DNA of 64,000 bases from Anastrepha obliqua. Lineage: Eukaryota; Arthropoda; Insecta; Diptera; Tephritidae. The translations under genes and the position numbers were made by a program. The number at the start of each line of letters is the position of its first letter. Position 1 is the stretch's first letter. Below the pieces are notes generated by a model. It did no database searches. It saw only the letters and a list, made by a program, of their open reading frames with translations, and had not been told where the DNA came from. The DNA lies in contig NC_072893.1 of assembly GCF_027943255.1 (NCBI RefSeq), positions 8,122,001-8,186,000 of the forward strand, read 5' to 3'. Shown here one piece after another: positions 21,548-32,852 of this stretch.

Positions 21548-23295
21548 CACATATCCCAAAAAGTCTGCGTACACCCTAAAAATACCTTAAAATTGATTAA
21601 AAACGCAATATAAATTTCTAGTTGAAAATATATTAGGTATGGAAATGAATGCCCCATTCACCCGAATAGCCTTGTTAAATTTATTAAAAACAATATAGAA
21701 TATTATGATTAAATTGAAATCTTTACAATTTGTTTATTCACTACATTCCCAGCTTTCAAGGGCAAAAAAAAAACAAGATTCCCCACTTCACTTTTTAGAT
21801 AACGGGAAAATAATTTCAGCAGCATGTAAATGTGGCACCAAAAAGTCTGCGTTCAGCCTGTTTATTTTAATGATACCGTTAATTTTAAGATATTTTTACT
21901 TGTCTATATTAATTTTTGATTGCGCATAACTTCGACTGAATGTTAACAAAGCTTAGTTGAACATTTTATTTATAACTGGAGATAATTAAAGAACATGGAA
22001 GGAAAGGGAAAAGAAATAAGGGTTTCTGAGAGGAAAATAATTATAAAAATGTGGAAAGACGGAAAAAATTTCCGAAATATTGGAAAATGTATTGGGAAAA
22101 CGTATTCCTCTATTCAGCGAGTTGTAACAAATTTTCGGCAAACTGGAATTTTTACATCTAAGCCCAGGTCAGGGCGTCCGAAAAAATTATCGACCCAGGA
22201 AGAGCGTTCGATAATCAACTTGGCAAAGGTTAACCGCCGGATTACATCCTCAAAATTAGTTGAAAACATAAATCAAACATTTAAAAAAAGTATTTGCGCT
22301 GAAACTGCCAGAAAAGTTCTACGTCAAGCTGGATACCATGGTAGAGTCGTCCGAAGAAAGCCTTTCATTTCTCTTGTGAACAGACGTAAACGCATTCAGT
22401 TTGCTAATGAGTACATAAATAAGCCTCCCGAGTTCTGGAAAAAAGTAATTTTTTCAGACGAAAGTAAATTTTGTATATTCGGAATAAAAGGCCGTCAATT
22501 TGTTTGGCGAAAACCTGGAACTGCTCTTTAAAAGCAAAATCTTGTTGGCACGGTTAAGCACGGAGGTGGCTCGGTTATAGTTTGGGGCTGCATGGCGGCA
22601 AATGGGGTGGGTCAGTTAGAATTTATTGATTCGACGATGGATAAATGGAGATACTTGAACATACTAAAACGGAATTTAAAGCAAAGTGCAGAAAATCTCG
22701 GCTTATCAAGAACATTTTGGTTTCAACAAGATAACGACCCGAAGCACACAGCCGAGATCGTTAAGCTTTGGCTCTTGTACAACGCCCCAAAACAGCTTAA
22801 AACACCGCCACAATCCCCAGATCTTAACCCCATCAAGCATCTGAGGGATCTATTGGAAAAAAGAATTCGTCAGCAAGTGATTATTAGTAAAGAGATTTTG
22901 CGGAGTGTCATGCAGGCAGAATGGAGGAATATAACAGTAGAGGAAACAGAGAAACTAGTAAGTTCACTGCCAAATAGGCTGAGTGAAGTCCTGAAGCAAC
23001 GTGGATATCCAACTAAATATTATATTTAATTTTTGCATATAGCATACATGTTTTTGTATTAGACTTTAAGACTGAACGCAGACTTTATGGTGGCTTTATT
23101 TACTTGTTACAGCCATTATTCACCGTTATCTAAAAACTTATGTGAGGAATCTTGAAATTTATTTTTGTTTTTGAAACTTAAACATATAATAAACATATAA
23201 ATGTATACAAATTTATAAAACTTATAAAATCAGGTTGCGTGTTTCATTCACTAAAAAGTTATTGTACCGTGAACGCAGACTTTCTGGGGCATGTG
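21548..23295 (+). mobile_element. Tc1-like transposon, nearly full length
   Basis: TA duplications lie at 21546-21547 and 23296-23297. The termini are CACATATCCCAAAAAGTCTG and, reversed, CACATGCCCCAGAAAGTCTG. AAAAGTCTGCGTTCA-type repeats occur at the outer left end, inner left (21837-21857), inner right (23071-23090) and outer right (23271-23290), a four-site IR/DR arrangement. Length is 1,748 bp. It is the best-preserved DNA transposon in the window. Confidence 0.9.
21995..23029 (+). pseudogene. Tc1 transposase with one stop and a lost catalytic glutamate
   Basis: A 345-codon frame starts at the ATG 21995. It has a first helix-turn-helix (RKIIIKMWKDGKNFRNIGKC), SGRPKKLS as the GRPR-like hook, a second helix-turn-helix ending VLRQAGYHGRVVRRKP, and VIFSDESKFCIFG with the first D. 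One TAA interrupts it at 22529-22531 (after GTAL). It resumes VKHGGGSVIVWGCM and FWFQQDNDPKHTAEI with the second D. The position expected to be E reads K in SPDLNPIKHLRD, and the usual W is R. It ends QRGYPTKYYI. The E-to-K change would abolish activity even with the stop read through. Confidence 0.9.
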
Positions 23296-24418
23296 TATAA
23301 ACAAATATAAAATGCTAAATTTTTTTAATTCTGAACTCATAGTTTTGAGAAAATTAGTGCAATTGTTGGGTGCTATAGTTTTGGCTAATACTGTATACAT
23401 AATATTGATATTTTTAAAGTACATATTTTTATTACTATTGATAGAATAAATGGATATATAATGCCTAGAAAAAGAACCTTGACACTTAGATTGAGCGAAA
23501 AAGGCGTTGATGCCCTAGACAAAATCATGCAATCCAACGTAGAGAAAATAATTTGGAACATCCAGGATATAAACAAATAAAAATAGATGCTCATAAACAG
23601 CTATCTTTAGATTCATATATTATTCAACTACAAAAACATTCCCTAAATACATTCAAGGGAAAGCACCATCCACTTTTAGATTCACGTGACACGCGCTGCT
23701 TCTCCTGCCCACATCCACTACCCGCTCACCCATTTTACGACACTTTTACTTTACCCTTTACTTTTTCGCTTTCTGCTGCTTCCTCCTGTTCAATATTGAT
23801 TTCACAGTCAGAAAGAATTTGTGTTCTCCCCCTTGGGAGCTGTTGCATGCCACAAAGAATGCAACTAAAACTAGTGGAATGACAAAAAGAGAGAAACATC
23901 GCTACACATACTTAAGTGAATACTTATCCACAAAGAATATAGTTGTGCAAGTTGGAATAGTGCAAGAGAATGTCGTCTTGTCGTCCGCAGTGGCATTGAC
24001 CAAGATGTGCAACAGTGGCTGCACTTAACACGTGGAGCATTCATAAAAGTAAGGCCGTAAAGAGATAGTGAGGCGAAAGGTAAATAGGAAACGTGGCGAA
24101 ACAAAAAAAAAAAAAATTTAATAAAGAAAAAACTTTAAGCAAAGAAGTAAACACACAAAAAAAAAAGACAACAAATAGGGAAAACGAAAATTAGCAAAAA
24201 ATAAAAAGCAGATTACTAAACTAAATGCAACTCGCATATCAGCTGAGTGGGCGGTCAAAGTGAGGCTATTTGCATTAAATCGCATGGCTCAGTTTCATGA
24301 AGCAAGCAATTAATCCCCAATTGAACCACTAGTTTTTTTACACTGACCGTAAGATATGAAATCAATAAATACAGTTACACAACTATAATTATTTTTGTAA
24401 AATTTATAATGCTTTATA
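23296..24418. other. No gene recognised
   Basis: AT-rich DNA with A-runs (24100-24200). Short frames at 23553-24028 have no recognisable motif. Nothing assignable. Confidence 0.45.
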
Positions 24419-25018
24419 TTAAGGGGTTATATGGGTTTCGTCGGGTAAAAAAACGCCTATTTTCAATATTTTGTTTTTCTGTCTTATAGATACATATTTA
24501 AAGAATAATTTCTGAAATTTTCAAAAACAAAAAAAAAATGCTCCATTGTGACGTCATTTCCGGTGACCCCTCGAAAAAAAGGTACGTCCGCGTTGTCAGC
24601 ATAACTAATGACAGGATCATCAAAAATGAAAAAACAAAATTAAGTGTTTTAGTTAAGACCATAAACTCGTGCTTGAACGAGGGAAAGAAAAAAAGTAAAA
24701 ATTGGAATTTTGGCAAACATTTTCCCAAAAAAAAAATGAAAATTTCGGTCAAATTTGCTTGACATTTTGTTTTTTTTTTTAAATAGTTGTAATTGAAAAA
24801 AATATCCTTCGTTCAAGCACTAGTAAATTGTATCTCGAATACCTGTGTAAAATTTCATCAAGATCGGTTGAGTAGTTTTCGAGAACATTTGACAACCGAC
24901 TTTGGAAACACGGTTCCGAGAAAAACGGGTTAAAAGTTTTGAGTAACAATAAATAATTATAAAATAAGCAAAAAAACAATCGATTTTTTGAACCCACAAA
25001 ACCCATGTAACCCCTTAA
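24419..25018. mobile_element. TTAAGGGG repeat, copy c
   Basis: The left end TTAAGGGGTTATATGGGTTT and the right end, reversed, TTAAGGGGTTACATGGGTTT are inverted repeats continuing for about 35 bp with few differences. It contains the core in reverse orientation at 24913-24943 (GAGAAAAACGGGTTAAAAG), about 75 bp from the right end. A degenerate ATCGGTTGAGTAGTTTTCGA segment also occurs, as in copy f in related form. At 600 bp it is the shortest complete copy. No coding capacity. Confidence 0.8.
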
Positions 25019-25104
25019 TGAAATCAAGATTTTTAAAACTACGCACATTTTGCAGTCCTATTTTAAGTACAAATAATCCGATCAACTAGAATATTTTTTT
25101 AATT

Positions 25105-26150
25105 TGTGGTTGTGCTAGGGCTATCTTTCCGAGCAGGCAAGACTGGAAGGAGGAGAGAGTCGGCACGGATATAGGTACCTCTGTTTTCACTGACGGATCC
25201 AAAATGGAATCTGGAGTGAAAGCGGGGGTTTTTTCCAAATCAGCCAGCATTTCGGTCTCCTCTAAACTGCCGGAAAGGAGCGGCGCTTTTCAAGCAGAGG
25301 TCTTCGCGATCCTGCAGGCATGCAAAATGCTTCAAGATCGCTGTTGGGACGAAGACATTAATATTTTTTCCGATAGCCCAGCTGCGATCACAGCACTGTC
25401 GTCGCCGTATTGCAGCTCTCACTTCTGGTGAACTCCTGTAAGGAGAAACACAAACATCTCGATCGAGCAGGAAACATTTCCCTTATCTGGGTTCCTGGGC
25501 ACAGGAATATATATAGAGGGAAATGAAATTGTCGATGAGCTTGCCGGGAAAGGGTCGACAGAACCGGTTTCATTCGTCCGTTTCTTTGACATTGGTGTGC
25601 CCTTGACCGTTCTTAAAGGGAAACTACACAATTTATTTCTAAAAAAAGCGCGAGACAAATGGAGGTCTGTCTCATCGTGTGCTATTTCGAAAACACTATG
25701 GCCCCAATACGATAGAAACAGAACGCTTAAGGTGATGGGAATCCCCCGTCATTCAATTTCCAAACTCATTGCGGTGCTACTGGGTGATCGGTACTCATGC
25801 GGAGAGGCTTGGAATTCCGTACAACCCCTATTACAGAAGCTATGGGGATCCTACAGAGAAAGAGACTGTGGAACACTTTCTCTGCAAATGTCCGGCTCTG
25901 GCGGCTAGGCGCTTGAGATTCCTTAGCGTGCCCTTTGGGGATGACTTGAAGAAATTCTCCAGCCTAGATCCCTTTTCTCTCCTCCGCTACATCAACAGCA
26001 CTGAATGGCTGTAGACGGTTTTCTCTTCCCAATAATTTTTCTTTGCACAGATAATGGCCCACATTATGGTTTCAAAACGGCACGTAAGTGCTACTTGAAG
26101 TGTGCCTGTAGCACTCTTGCCATTTTACCTACCTACATACCTACCTAGTA
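25105..26150 (+). pseudogene. RNase-H LINE C-terminal fragment with 3' UTR
   Basis: Plus-strand order: TDGSKMESGVKAGVFSKSAS (start at about 25188), NIFSDSPAAITALSS with the RNase H aspartate, VPLTVLKGKLHNLFLKKARDKW, LLGDRYSCGEAW in one frame and IGTHAERLGIPYNPYYRSYGDPTEKETVEHFLCKCPALAARRLRF in another, ending LLRYINSTEWL with a stop near 26014. The 3' UTR contains TTCAAAACGGCACGTAAGTG and ends in an ACCTACCTAC-rich tail near 26150. Frameshifts near 25430 and 25790 disable it. The best copy of this family in the window. Confidence 0.85.
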
Positions 26151-28902
26151 TTTGCTTCGTCATAAAAAGAATTTCCAGTTCTGTGATTGGATGAAAATTG
26201 TCAAAATAGAGCGCAGCAAGCCACCACTTGCAGTTTTCTACAAACCTCGCCATGCAGTTAGATTTTAATATAATTTTTCATTTCCAATCGCTGCAGCAGT
26301 TAGTGCACCTTTTTTGGGATATAAATCACTAAATATAGATTTTTTTTTCACAAAAAAGTTATACAATAGTTTGTGCACACGAATACATTAAAAATTCGAC
26401 CATTACTTTTTTTAAAATAAATTACCAAAAATCACATTTGGCGTGATCGTAAACAGATGCAATTATGATGGGCTCTCCTATGCGCTCGCATAAAATGCAT
26501 AGGAACAGACTAGACGAAAATCATTAGCATAATTCACATACCAATGCAATTGCATAAATACACCTCTGCCAACAGTGGGGAAATTTTATGCAGTGCGTCT
26601 GCCCTCTTGACTTCTGCCAGTGTGTTAACAAACTTATCGCGGAAACTAGCTTTTATGTTTTTAAGCGTATGCACATATATACATACATACGTATATACAT
26701 AAGCAATGCTTGAAACATCAACAAATACTATACAAAGAGAGAGAGATGAGTGAAGAATGGCAACTAACAAGGCAGTGAACAAGCAAACAAACAATGTATA
26801 CAGATGGGCGGGCAAACAAACAGAGAGCAACAACAGAACAACAACGAAAACTACACAAATGTGTTGAACATCGATGAAAGACAAAAAAAATCACAAAAAA
26901 CACAAAATAAAATCAGCTGGCCAGACTAAAAAACGGCGATGCAGCGCAAAAATGACTTTTATGAGCGCAGTAAAGTGCAACAAAAAAAAACATAAAAAAA
27001 GAACAAATAAGAGCGCTTGCGAAATGCATTAAATGGCGTTAGCTGTCGCAGGGGAATACCCTAAAAAATAAACAAAAACTATGAACAACAAGAAACTTGA
27101 GTGCTGCTGCTCTAACTACAAACATTCATACATTTTTATAGTTCCGTATAAAACGAGAAATCAGCGTGAAGAGATAAGCACAATTCGTGTACTTAAGAAG
27201 GCAGAGCGAGAGAGGGGAGCACACACACACCCACACACTAAAACACACATATTAATATGACAAAATAAGAAAAGAAAATATGTAAACAGCACTTTTGCAG
27301 CACATGCAACACATTTCGATTGACTTTTTAGTGCCCTTACCCACCACAGCCTCTATAAGTAAGTGGATAATTTTAGTAGATAGTAGCATCTTAAATTTAC
27401 ACGAAAAACCTTCTCCACTGATTGAGTCACTCATACACTTGCAAAAGCGCTAGTCACTTGGCCACTCACTTGTTTAATATTTGTTGCTGAATGCCTCGAT
27501 GCTCGCGAATCTCTGCTTAAAGTTGAAATTTTGTTACTTTTGTTGTTGATTATTGTTGTTTTTGGTTGTTTTTATCTTTTTTGTCTTTTTTTTTATTTTT
27601 TGTCTCACATAAAAATTAGTTATGCATTAAAACTTTTGTTGGTATGTAGATTTGTGCACACATACATATACACTCTGTGCATGAATTAACAGATTTCACA
27701 AGCAACTTCACTATTTCCTACACTACAAATGCACATAAATACGCATTGTGTGTATGTATGTACATATTTATTATGCGCTAATGCATTTAAAATTTTTGTT
27801 TTCTTCCATTTTTTATGTGATTGCCTTAATTTAGACACAGTAATGTTTACATTTGAACTCTTAAATTAAATGTGTACATACATATGTATTTTTGTAGGTG
27901 TATGCGGCCGGCAAGATGAGAGGCTCACAGTTTTTTCTTGTATTTCGAAATAAAAATTCGATAGTCAAACACTGCTTCGCTTATAAAAACTCCAATTTCT
28001 TTTTACCATTTTATTTAAAACGCAGCATCGACTGGTAAATTCTAAAATTTTCCACAAACACTTTTTTTCTACCAATCACTAGATTTGCTAATTTTCATTT
28101 ATTTGCTTTAAGCATTTCACGTTTCATTCTGGTTTTCGTGCGAACGCCGAACCACCGCTTAAGCATCAACACTGAACTATAACACACGCCGCACGAAACA
28201 CAACTGAAAAATTTAACTGAATACATTGGGTTCGCCGCACTGCTGTCGCCAGCATTACGACGCTCCAAGTCAGCCACATACTTGTGCGTGCGTATGTGAG
28301 TGGCTTGCGTGTTGGTTGCGTCGAAAACTCGAAATTCACAGGTTGTTCATGTTGTGTGCTGCCGCCCCCTTTGACGCGCTTCTATTGTTGTGTTGCATTT
28401 GCCATGTGCGGTTTGTGTTGCTGGTAGGCAAACGCAGCATGTTTGCTATCGAACAAAACACAACACCGGCAACAACAAATCTGTATAGAATCGTGTACAT
28501 ACATGCAAGTAAGTTTGGCGTGATTCTCACTACCGTGGTGTAGTCTTGCATTTACAAATGTTGGTGGATAGCGTGCGTGTTGCTAAAGTCTAGCAACATG
28601 CTTAAATGGTGCACAGAAATGTTGAGCAACATTGAATGAGGTTGCTGGCAGTCAATTTCGAAAGCTGTAAGGATTTATGATCATTTTTCACACATTTTTC
28701 ATTTCAATGGTTTTGATGAAACTCCGCCTGGTGCTATATTTAGAAATTTATAGAGCTGAAAAAAATGTATCAAAATTCAACTCATAAAAATTTCTAAGCA
28801 GTTCCTTAAGCTACATACTTGTGAAACAGTGATTATAATAAAATAGATGGATAGAAAATGGGTCAACATAACGTAAAATAATATAACAAAAAATTATATG
28901 TA
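26151..28902. other. Stretch with no recognised transposon, possible host sequence
   Basis: No transposon terminus, LINE motif or SINE block was found in this 2.7 kb. It is AT-rich with CATA, GAGA and CA microsatellites (26680-26700, 26740, 27222-27245, 27660-27700). A GC-richer patch at 28150-28450 includes a possible core promoter. Short frames exist but none has a recognisable domain. Confidence 0.5.
28174..28207 (-). promoter_or_regulatory. Candidate Inr + DPE core promoter
   Basis: On the minus strand TTCAGTTG gives an initiator TCAGTT with A+1 at 28205. At +28 to +32 (28178-28174) the sequence is AGTTC, which satisfies the fly DPE consensus RGWYV at the required distance. There is no TATA box upstream, as expected for a DPE promoter. 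Similar TCAGT words occur nearby by chance, so the match is weak statistically. No coding exon was found downstream. Confidence 0.25.
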
Positions 28903-29615
28903 CAGGGTGCCCGTCGGTGACGTTTTTGGGATGGCTAGTACTCTGCCGGTGAGAGGAGTAGGGAGGCGAATTACAAGCCAGTAATCTCGCCATTCGATGC
29001 CGTTTCAGTAGCTATGGAGCGGTGGACGGTTGAACATCGCATGTTTGCGTGTGACGCATTTGTGCAGAATGGCGGGTCTGTTATTTCCGTGCAGCGACTT
29101 TTTCGTGTGCGTTTCAATCGTGGGCGTCGTGGAACCGTTCCAAGCCGCAACACGATTCTCAGTTGGGTTCATAATCTATGAACAACAGGATCTATTGTGA
29201 AAAAGAAGCCACCAGGTCCGACTAAGACAGCAAGAACACCAGACAACATCGACCGTGTGAGAGCCGCGCTGACTCGTAGCCCTGGGCGCTCTGCACGTAA
29301 ACACGCGCGCGAATTAAGAATGAGCCGTGAATCTCTGCGAACAATTTTACAGAAAGACTTAAAATTTCACCCTTACAAGATGATGACAATTGATGTTGAA
29401 CTGATGACTCGTATGATGGCCAATTTTTGGAGAAGGCTGGAAAACTGCATTCAGGAGGATGGGCACCACTTACCCGACGTAATTTTTCACAAATAATATT
29501 CATCTTCAAATGGCACATCATGACAAAGAATTTTGTGTATTAAAATAAAATGTTTCATTTAAAATAACTGTGTACTGTTCATTTCAAAAACGTCAGATTC
29601 CCATCGGTCACCCTG
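28903..29615 (+). mobile_element. DD41D-type transposon, core deleted
   Basis: TA flanks at 28901-28902 and 29616-29617. The left end CAGGGTGCCCGTCGGTGACG pairs with the right, reversed, CAGGGTGACCGATGGGAATC, and both go on to ACGTTTTTGRRATG-like sequence. Coding from about 29013: MERWTVEHRMFACDAFVQN, a stop after SWVHNL, then TGSIVKKKPPGPTKTARTPDNIDRVRAALTRSPGRSARKHA, the HTH region, and LKFHPYKM. It then jumps to NFWRRLENCIQEDGHHLPDVIFHK, the C-terminus. All catalytic residues are deleted. Confidence 0.85.
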
Positions 29616-29753
29616 TATATAAAAGTTATATGTATATGTAAATAAATTATGGTAAATTATAATAAAACAAATTCATTCAAACAATATTTCCGATTTGTGC
29701 CAGCATTTTAAATTTCCAAACTTTTAAAAACACCCGATATCACGTATTTCATA

Positions 29754-29975
29754 GTTAGGTTAGGTTAGGTGGAAGCGGATGACCACTCAGACTCATAGCC
29801 CATTGTGATGCCGCGTGGGGAGCTCTCTCCTAAAACCAGTGTGTGCTTTTCAAAAAATTTAGAATATCTCTGATTTCCGCAGAACTGAGCTCTTCCAAAT
29901 CATTAAACAATTGTTTACCCAGACTAGTAAACCTGCGGCTGGATAGAGCAGGACAGTGGCACAGTAGGTAGAAAG
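29754..29975 (-). pseudogene. LINE C-terminal end with TTAGGT tail
   Basis: On the minus strand: LCHCPALSSRRFTSLGKQLFNDLEELSSAEIRDILNFLKSTHWF and a stop, the end of an RNase-H LINE ORF2. The 3' UTR runs to three copies of TTAGGT at 29754-29770, which on this strand is an ACCTAA tail. The tail marks the 3' end of the insertion. Confidence 0.7.
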
Positions 29976-29984
29976 CATGGTGAA

Positions 29985-30375
29985 ACTGATTATTACCTTA
30001 CACAGATACTCACCGGTCATGGCTGCTTTATGGAATATCTCCACCGCTTTCAGCTGGCAGAAAGCCCATTCTGCCCAAGCTGTCCTAATGCAATCGAAAG
30101 CGCGGAACACGTGGCTTTTCATTGTGATCACTTCGCACGAGAACGTGCAATACTTGAAAGGGTTTTGGGACACTCAGCTAGTCCTAATGACATCGTACAG
30201 GACATGTACTCATCCAGTGCTAATTGGGTGGCGGTTCGAGCGTTTGCTGGAAAAATTATGCTACGACTCCAATTCATCGAATGGGAGCGCAAGACCCAGC
30301 AACAGCAGCTACACTTGCAATTACGAAATGGAGATAAACTGTTTCCGGACAGAATGACGACAAACCCTTGACACT
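29985..30375 (+). pseudogene. R1-like LINE C-terminal end
   Basis: Plus-strand frame: YYLTQILTGHGCFMEYLHRFQLAESPFCPSCPNAIESAEHVAFHCDHFARERAILERVLG, the CPxC...EHV.F.C cysteine-histidine motif that closes R1-type ORF2 proteins, then a tail ending at 30371. It joins the minus-strand fragment head to head near 29980. The following 30376-30600 is probably its 3' UTR or unclassified. Confidence 0.7.
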
Positions 30376-30599
30376 TGAGTCAATCACTCACAATAATATC
30401 AGACAGAAGACAAGACGATAGTTCGTAAATACTGCGCTATCGCAAATTTTCCGATGTTCCATTTCCTCCAGAACCACGTATGAAAACAGTGGGTGGAGTG
30501 GATACCATCGCTGACGTAAGATCTCCATAAGTCCACAAGGGAAGGACCTGGACGCAGGTACCTGGTTGTGTCAATAGACATAAACGCGGCTCCACCTTG

Positions 30600-31500
30600 A
30601 TGAAATGTTTACAGCGGTCCCAGGGTGGAAATCAGCCGAGGAGGAGGAATGTTATAGTGTTAGTGGGAGCATGCCCCACATACCACTGATGCGACGGCGC
30701 CTTTGATGATGTTTCTGACATTTTGATTTTAACCTCCTACCCAAAAACAAAAAAAAACAGCTCTGTAGGTGCGAGACTGTCTCTTCCTCTTCCTCATCTA
30801 GACAACTTCTACAGAAGTCATGTGTTTGCAAACACATCCTTTGGCCGTGTCTACCTATTAGGCAGTGCCTCTTTATGACTGAGATCAGCAGTGTGCTAAG
30901 ACTCTGTTTATTTTAGCTTAGCAGAGATTCTGTGCGTTTAACATTTAGGGTCCGCCACAGTTGATGGGCGATTTTGCAGGTCATTACGCCATCTTTCGTT
31001 TCCTTTTCTTACAATTTTTTCCAGGATAAGTAGCTTACATGTTTGTAAGGGTGTGCCTTTCATTGTCTATGTACTCATCGGTCAAATTGGTATCGAGACT
31101 CGCTAGTTCACGGACTCTGCAAGTACCCTCAATGTCACAATGGCCAGCAACCCATGTTAACTTCATATGAAATGACTCAGCCATCTGCTTAAGAGATGTG
31201 CGGCATTTCGTGGCTATTTTGGAGGTTCTCGACTACTTTGTGAGGGATACGAGTATTATCGCCGCCTGGCTATCAGTGAAAATATAGATATAACCTCAAG
31301 TTATCGCATCACACTGTACCAGTGTCGCGGCTTTCATTATGGCCATCAGTTCAACATGAAAGACACTACAGTAGTCGGGGAGCCGAAAACTGAAGGAGAT
31401 CTCCAGATGTTCGGAATATACACCTACGCCCACCCTGCCCTCGAGCTTTGAGCCATACATGGATGGACTCGCCCTGTCTTACATCGTCCCGTTCGCACTC
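30600..31500 (-). pseudogene. RNase-H LINE C-terminal fragment
   Basis: On the minus strand: GSKLEGRVGVGVYSEHLEISFSF (RNase H start, first D lost to Y), IYIFTDSQAAI with a catalytic D, TWVAGHCDIEGTCRVRELASL, then across frameshifts GTA**VDTAKGCVCK and FCRSCLDEEEEETVSHL, the zinc-ribbon end. Frames change several times. The protein end is near 30655 and the UTR reaches about 30600. Confidence 0.7.
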
Positions 31501-31704
31501 TTCCCTTGAGGGTAGGAAGGTCGGTCGCAGTTGCATGAAATAATTTTATCCAAATTATCATAAAGGGGGAAAAACTAGTCAAAGGTCTTAGGAAAAAACC
31601 AAAGAAAAAAACAACACAACCATCGTCTATTAGTAATTCTTCTATCTGGAAGAGATTGACAAGCCTCTCCTATCGGTTTACCTTTTTTTATTATGAATTG
31701 CTGG

Positions 31705-32685
31705 TCATAATCTGTTGTATTCTAACCATAAAAGAAACAATAAAATATCTCTCAAAGGGCCGCCTTGAGCCTGTACGGCGTATTGTGCCCGTTTTGAAGC
31801 ATTTTCCAAAGTTTTAGCTAAAATTTCGGCTGGAATAGCGGCTATTTCCTCACGGATGTTGTTCTTGAGCCCTTTTATGGTCTTTGGCTTATTAATATAA
31901 ACCTTTGATTTTAAATATCCCCACAAGAAGAAGTCAGGTGGCGTTAAATCGGGCGAACGCGGTGGCCAGTCAAAATCGCCTTTTTTTCGACAAAACGACG
32001 CGGAAAGAATTTCTTCAAAAAATCGATTGTGCTGCGAGCTGTGGGGTGGAGCGCCGTCTTGTTGAAACCAGAACTGCCTCATACGCTTTCGACGAATAAT
32101 TGGCATCACAAAAGTGGTTATTATATCGCGATAACGCTCCTGATTGACGGTAACAGCTTGACTATCTTCATTTTCGAAGAAAAACGGCCCAATAATCGTT
32201 TTCGCACTAACGCCGCACCAAACAGTGACTTTTTCGTCGTAAAGAGGTACCTCTTGAAGTTCGAGAGGATTTTCAGTGGCGTAAATACGGCAATTTTGCT
32301 TGTTTAACGTCCCATTCAATAAGAAATGAGCCTCATCGGACATGATGATTTTGTTCTTCTTCTTCTTCTTTTGACTTCTTTTGTTGAATGTAAATTTCAA
32401 GAATTTGGGAGCGCTCGCGTGGCGTGTACTGTTCCATGGTAAAAATCTGCTTAGACTGACGCTTCCAACGCGGTATGTCATTAAGCGATCTGACGTCACT
32501 GTCAAAAGATACAGGGTTGCCAAATGGGTCCGATGAATATCCAAAATATTTAGAGTAGCGCCTTGGTACATCAAAAACTCGAGCATACACATAAATCTTC
32601 AAATACTCATGGCCGATAATGAAATCAGAAATAACAGCGAAAAAATATCTTAAAAATTTCAACCCTACCCGAACCTTCTTGCTAC
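31705..32685 (-). pseudogene. rosa-like (DD41D) transposase with intact catalytic triad, no DNA-binding domain
   Basis: MEQYTPRERSQILEIYIQQ (minus strand, about 32435-32380) is the usual N-terminus. The paired helix-turn-helix domains are then missing and a GAA-repeat tract (about 32350-32385) encodes poly-lysine/glutamate instead. The catalytic domain is in one 295-codon frame ending at 31705: IMSDEAHFLLNG (first D), VTVWCGVSAKTIIGPFFFE, FWFQQDGAPPHSS (second D), WPPRSPDLTPPDFFLWGYLKSKVY (third D). I count 40 residues between the last two D, against 41 in relatives. The C-terminus is QYAVQAQGG. Without HTH it should not bind its ends. Confidence 0.85.
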
Positions 32686-32852
32686 TGCACCCGCGCACAT
32701 AATCGGTGTCCCATGTCTAGGGCGAAGAGGTCGTCTCAAAGAAGGCGTAGATGAAGAAACGTAGATCTAAAAGAGTCCATTTAATGGACTTAAAAGCCCT
32801 TAAATCTGATTCAGATTTAAAAAATTACTGTTAGGCTTAATTTTAGTTATTA

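Noticed and set aside
26534..26884. Minus-strand 116-codon frame rich in V, L and C
   Set aside because: Composition follows from A- and C-rich sequence and CATA repeats on the plus strand; no motif, start context or homology that I recognise.
27222..27245. Repeated direct units as a CRISPR-like array
   Set aside because: It is a CA microsatellite in a eukaryotic genome; there are no repeat-spacer units or associated genes.
29754..29770. Interstitial telomere repeat
   Set aside because: The tract is only three units of TTAGGT and lies at the 3' end of a LINE; flies lack TTAGG telomeres.
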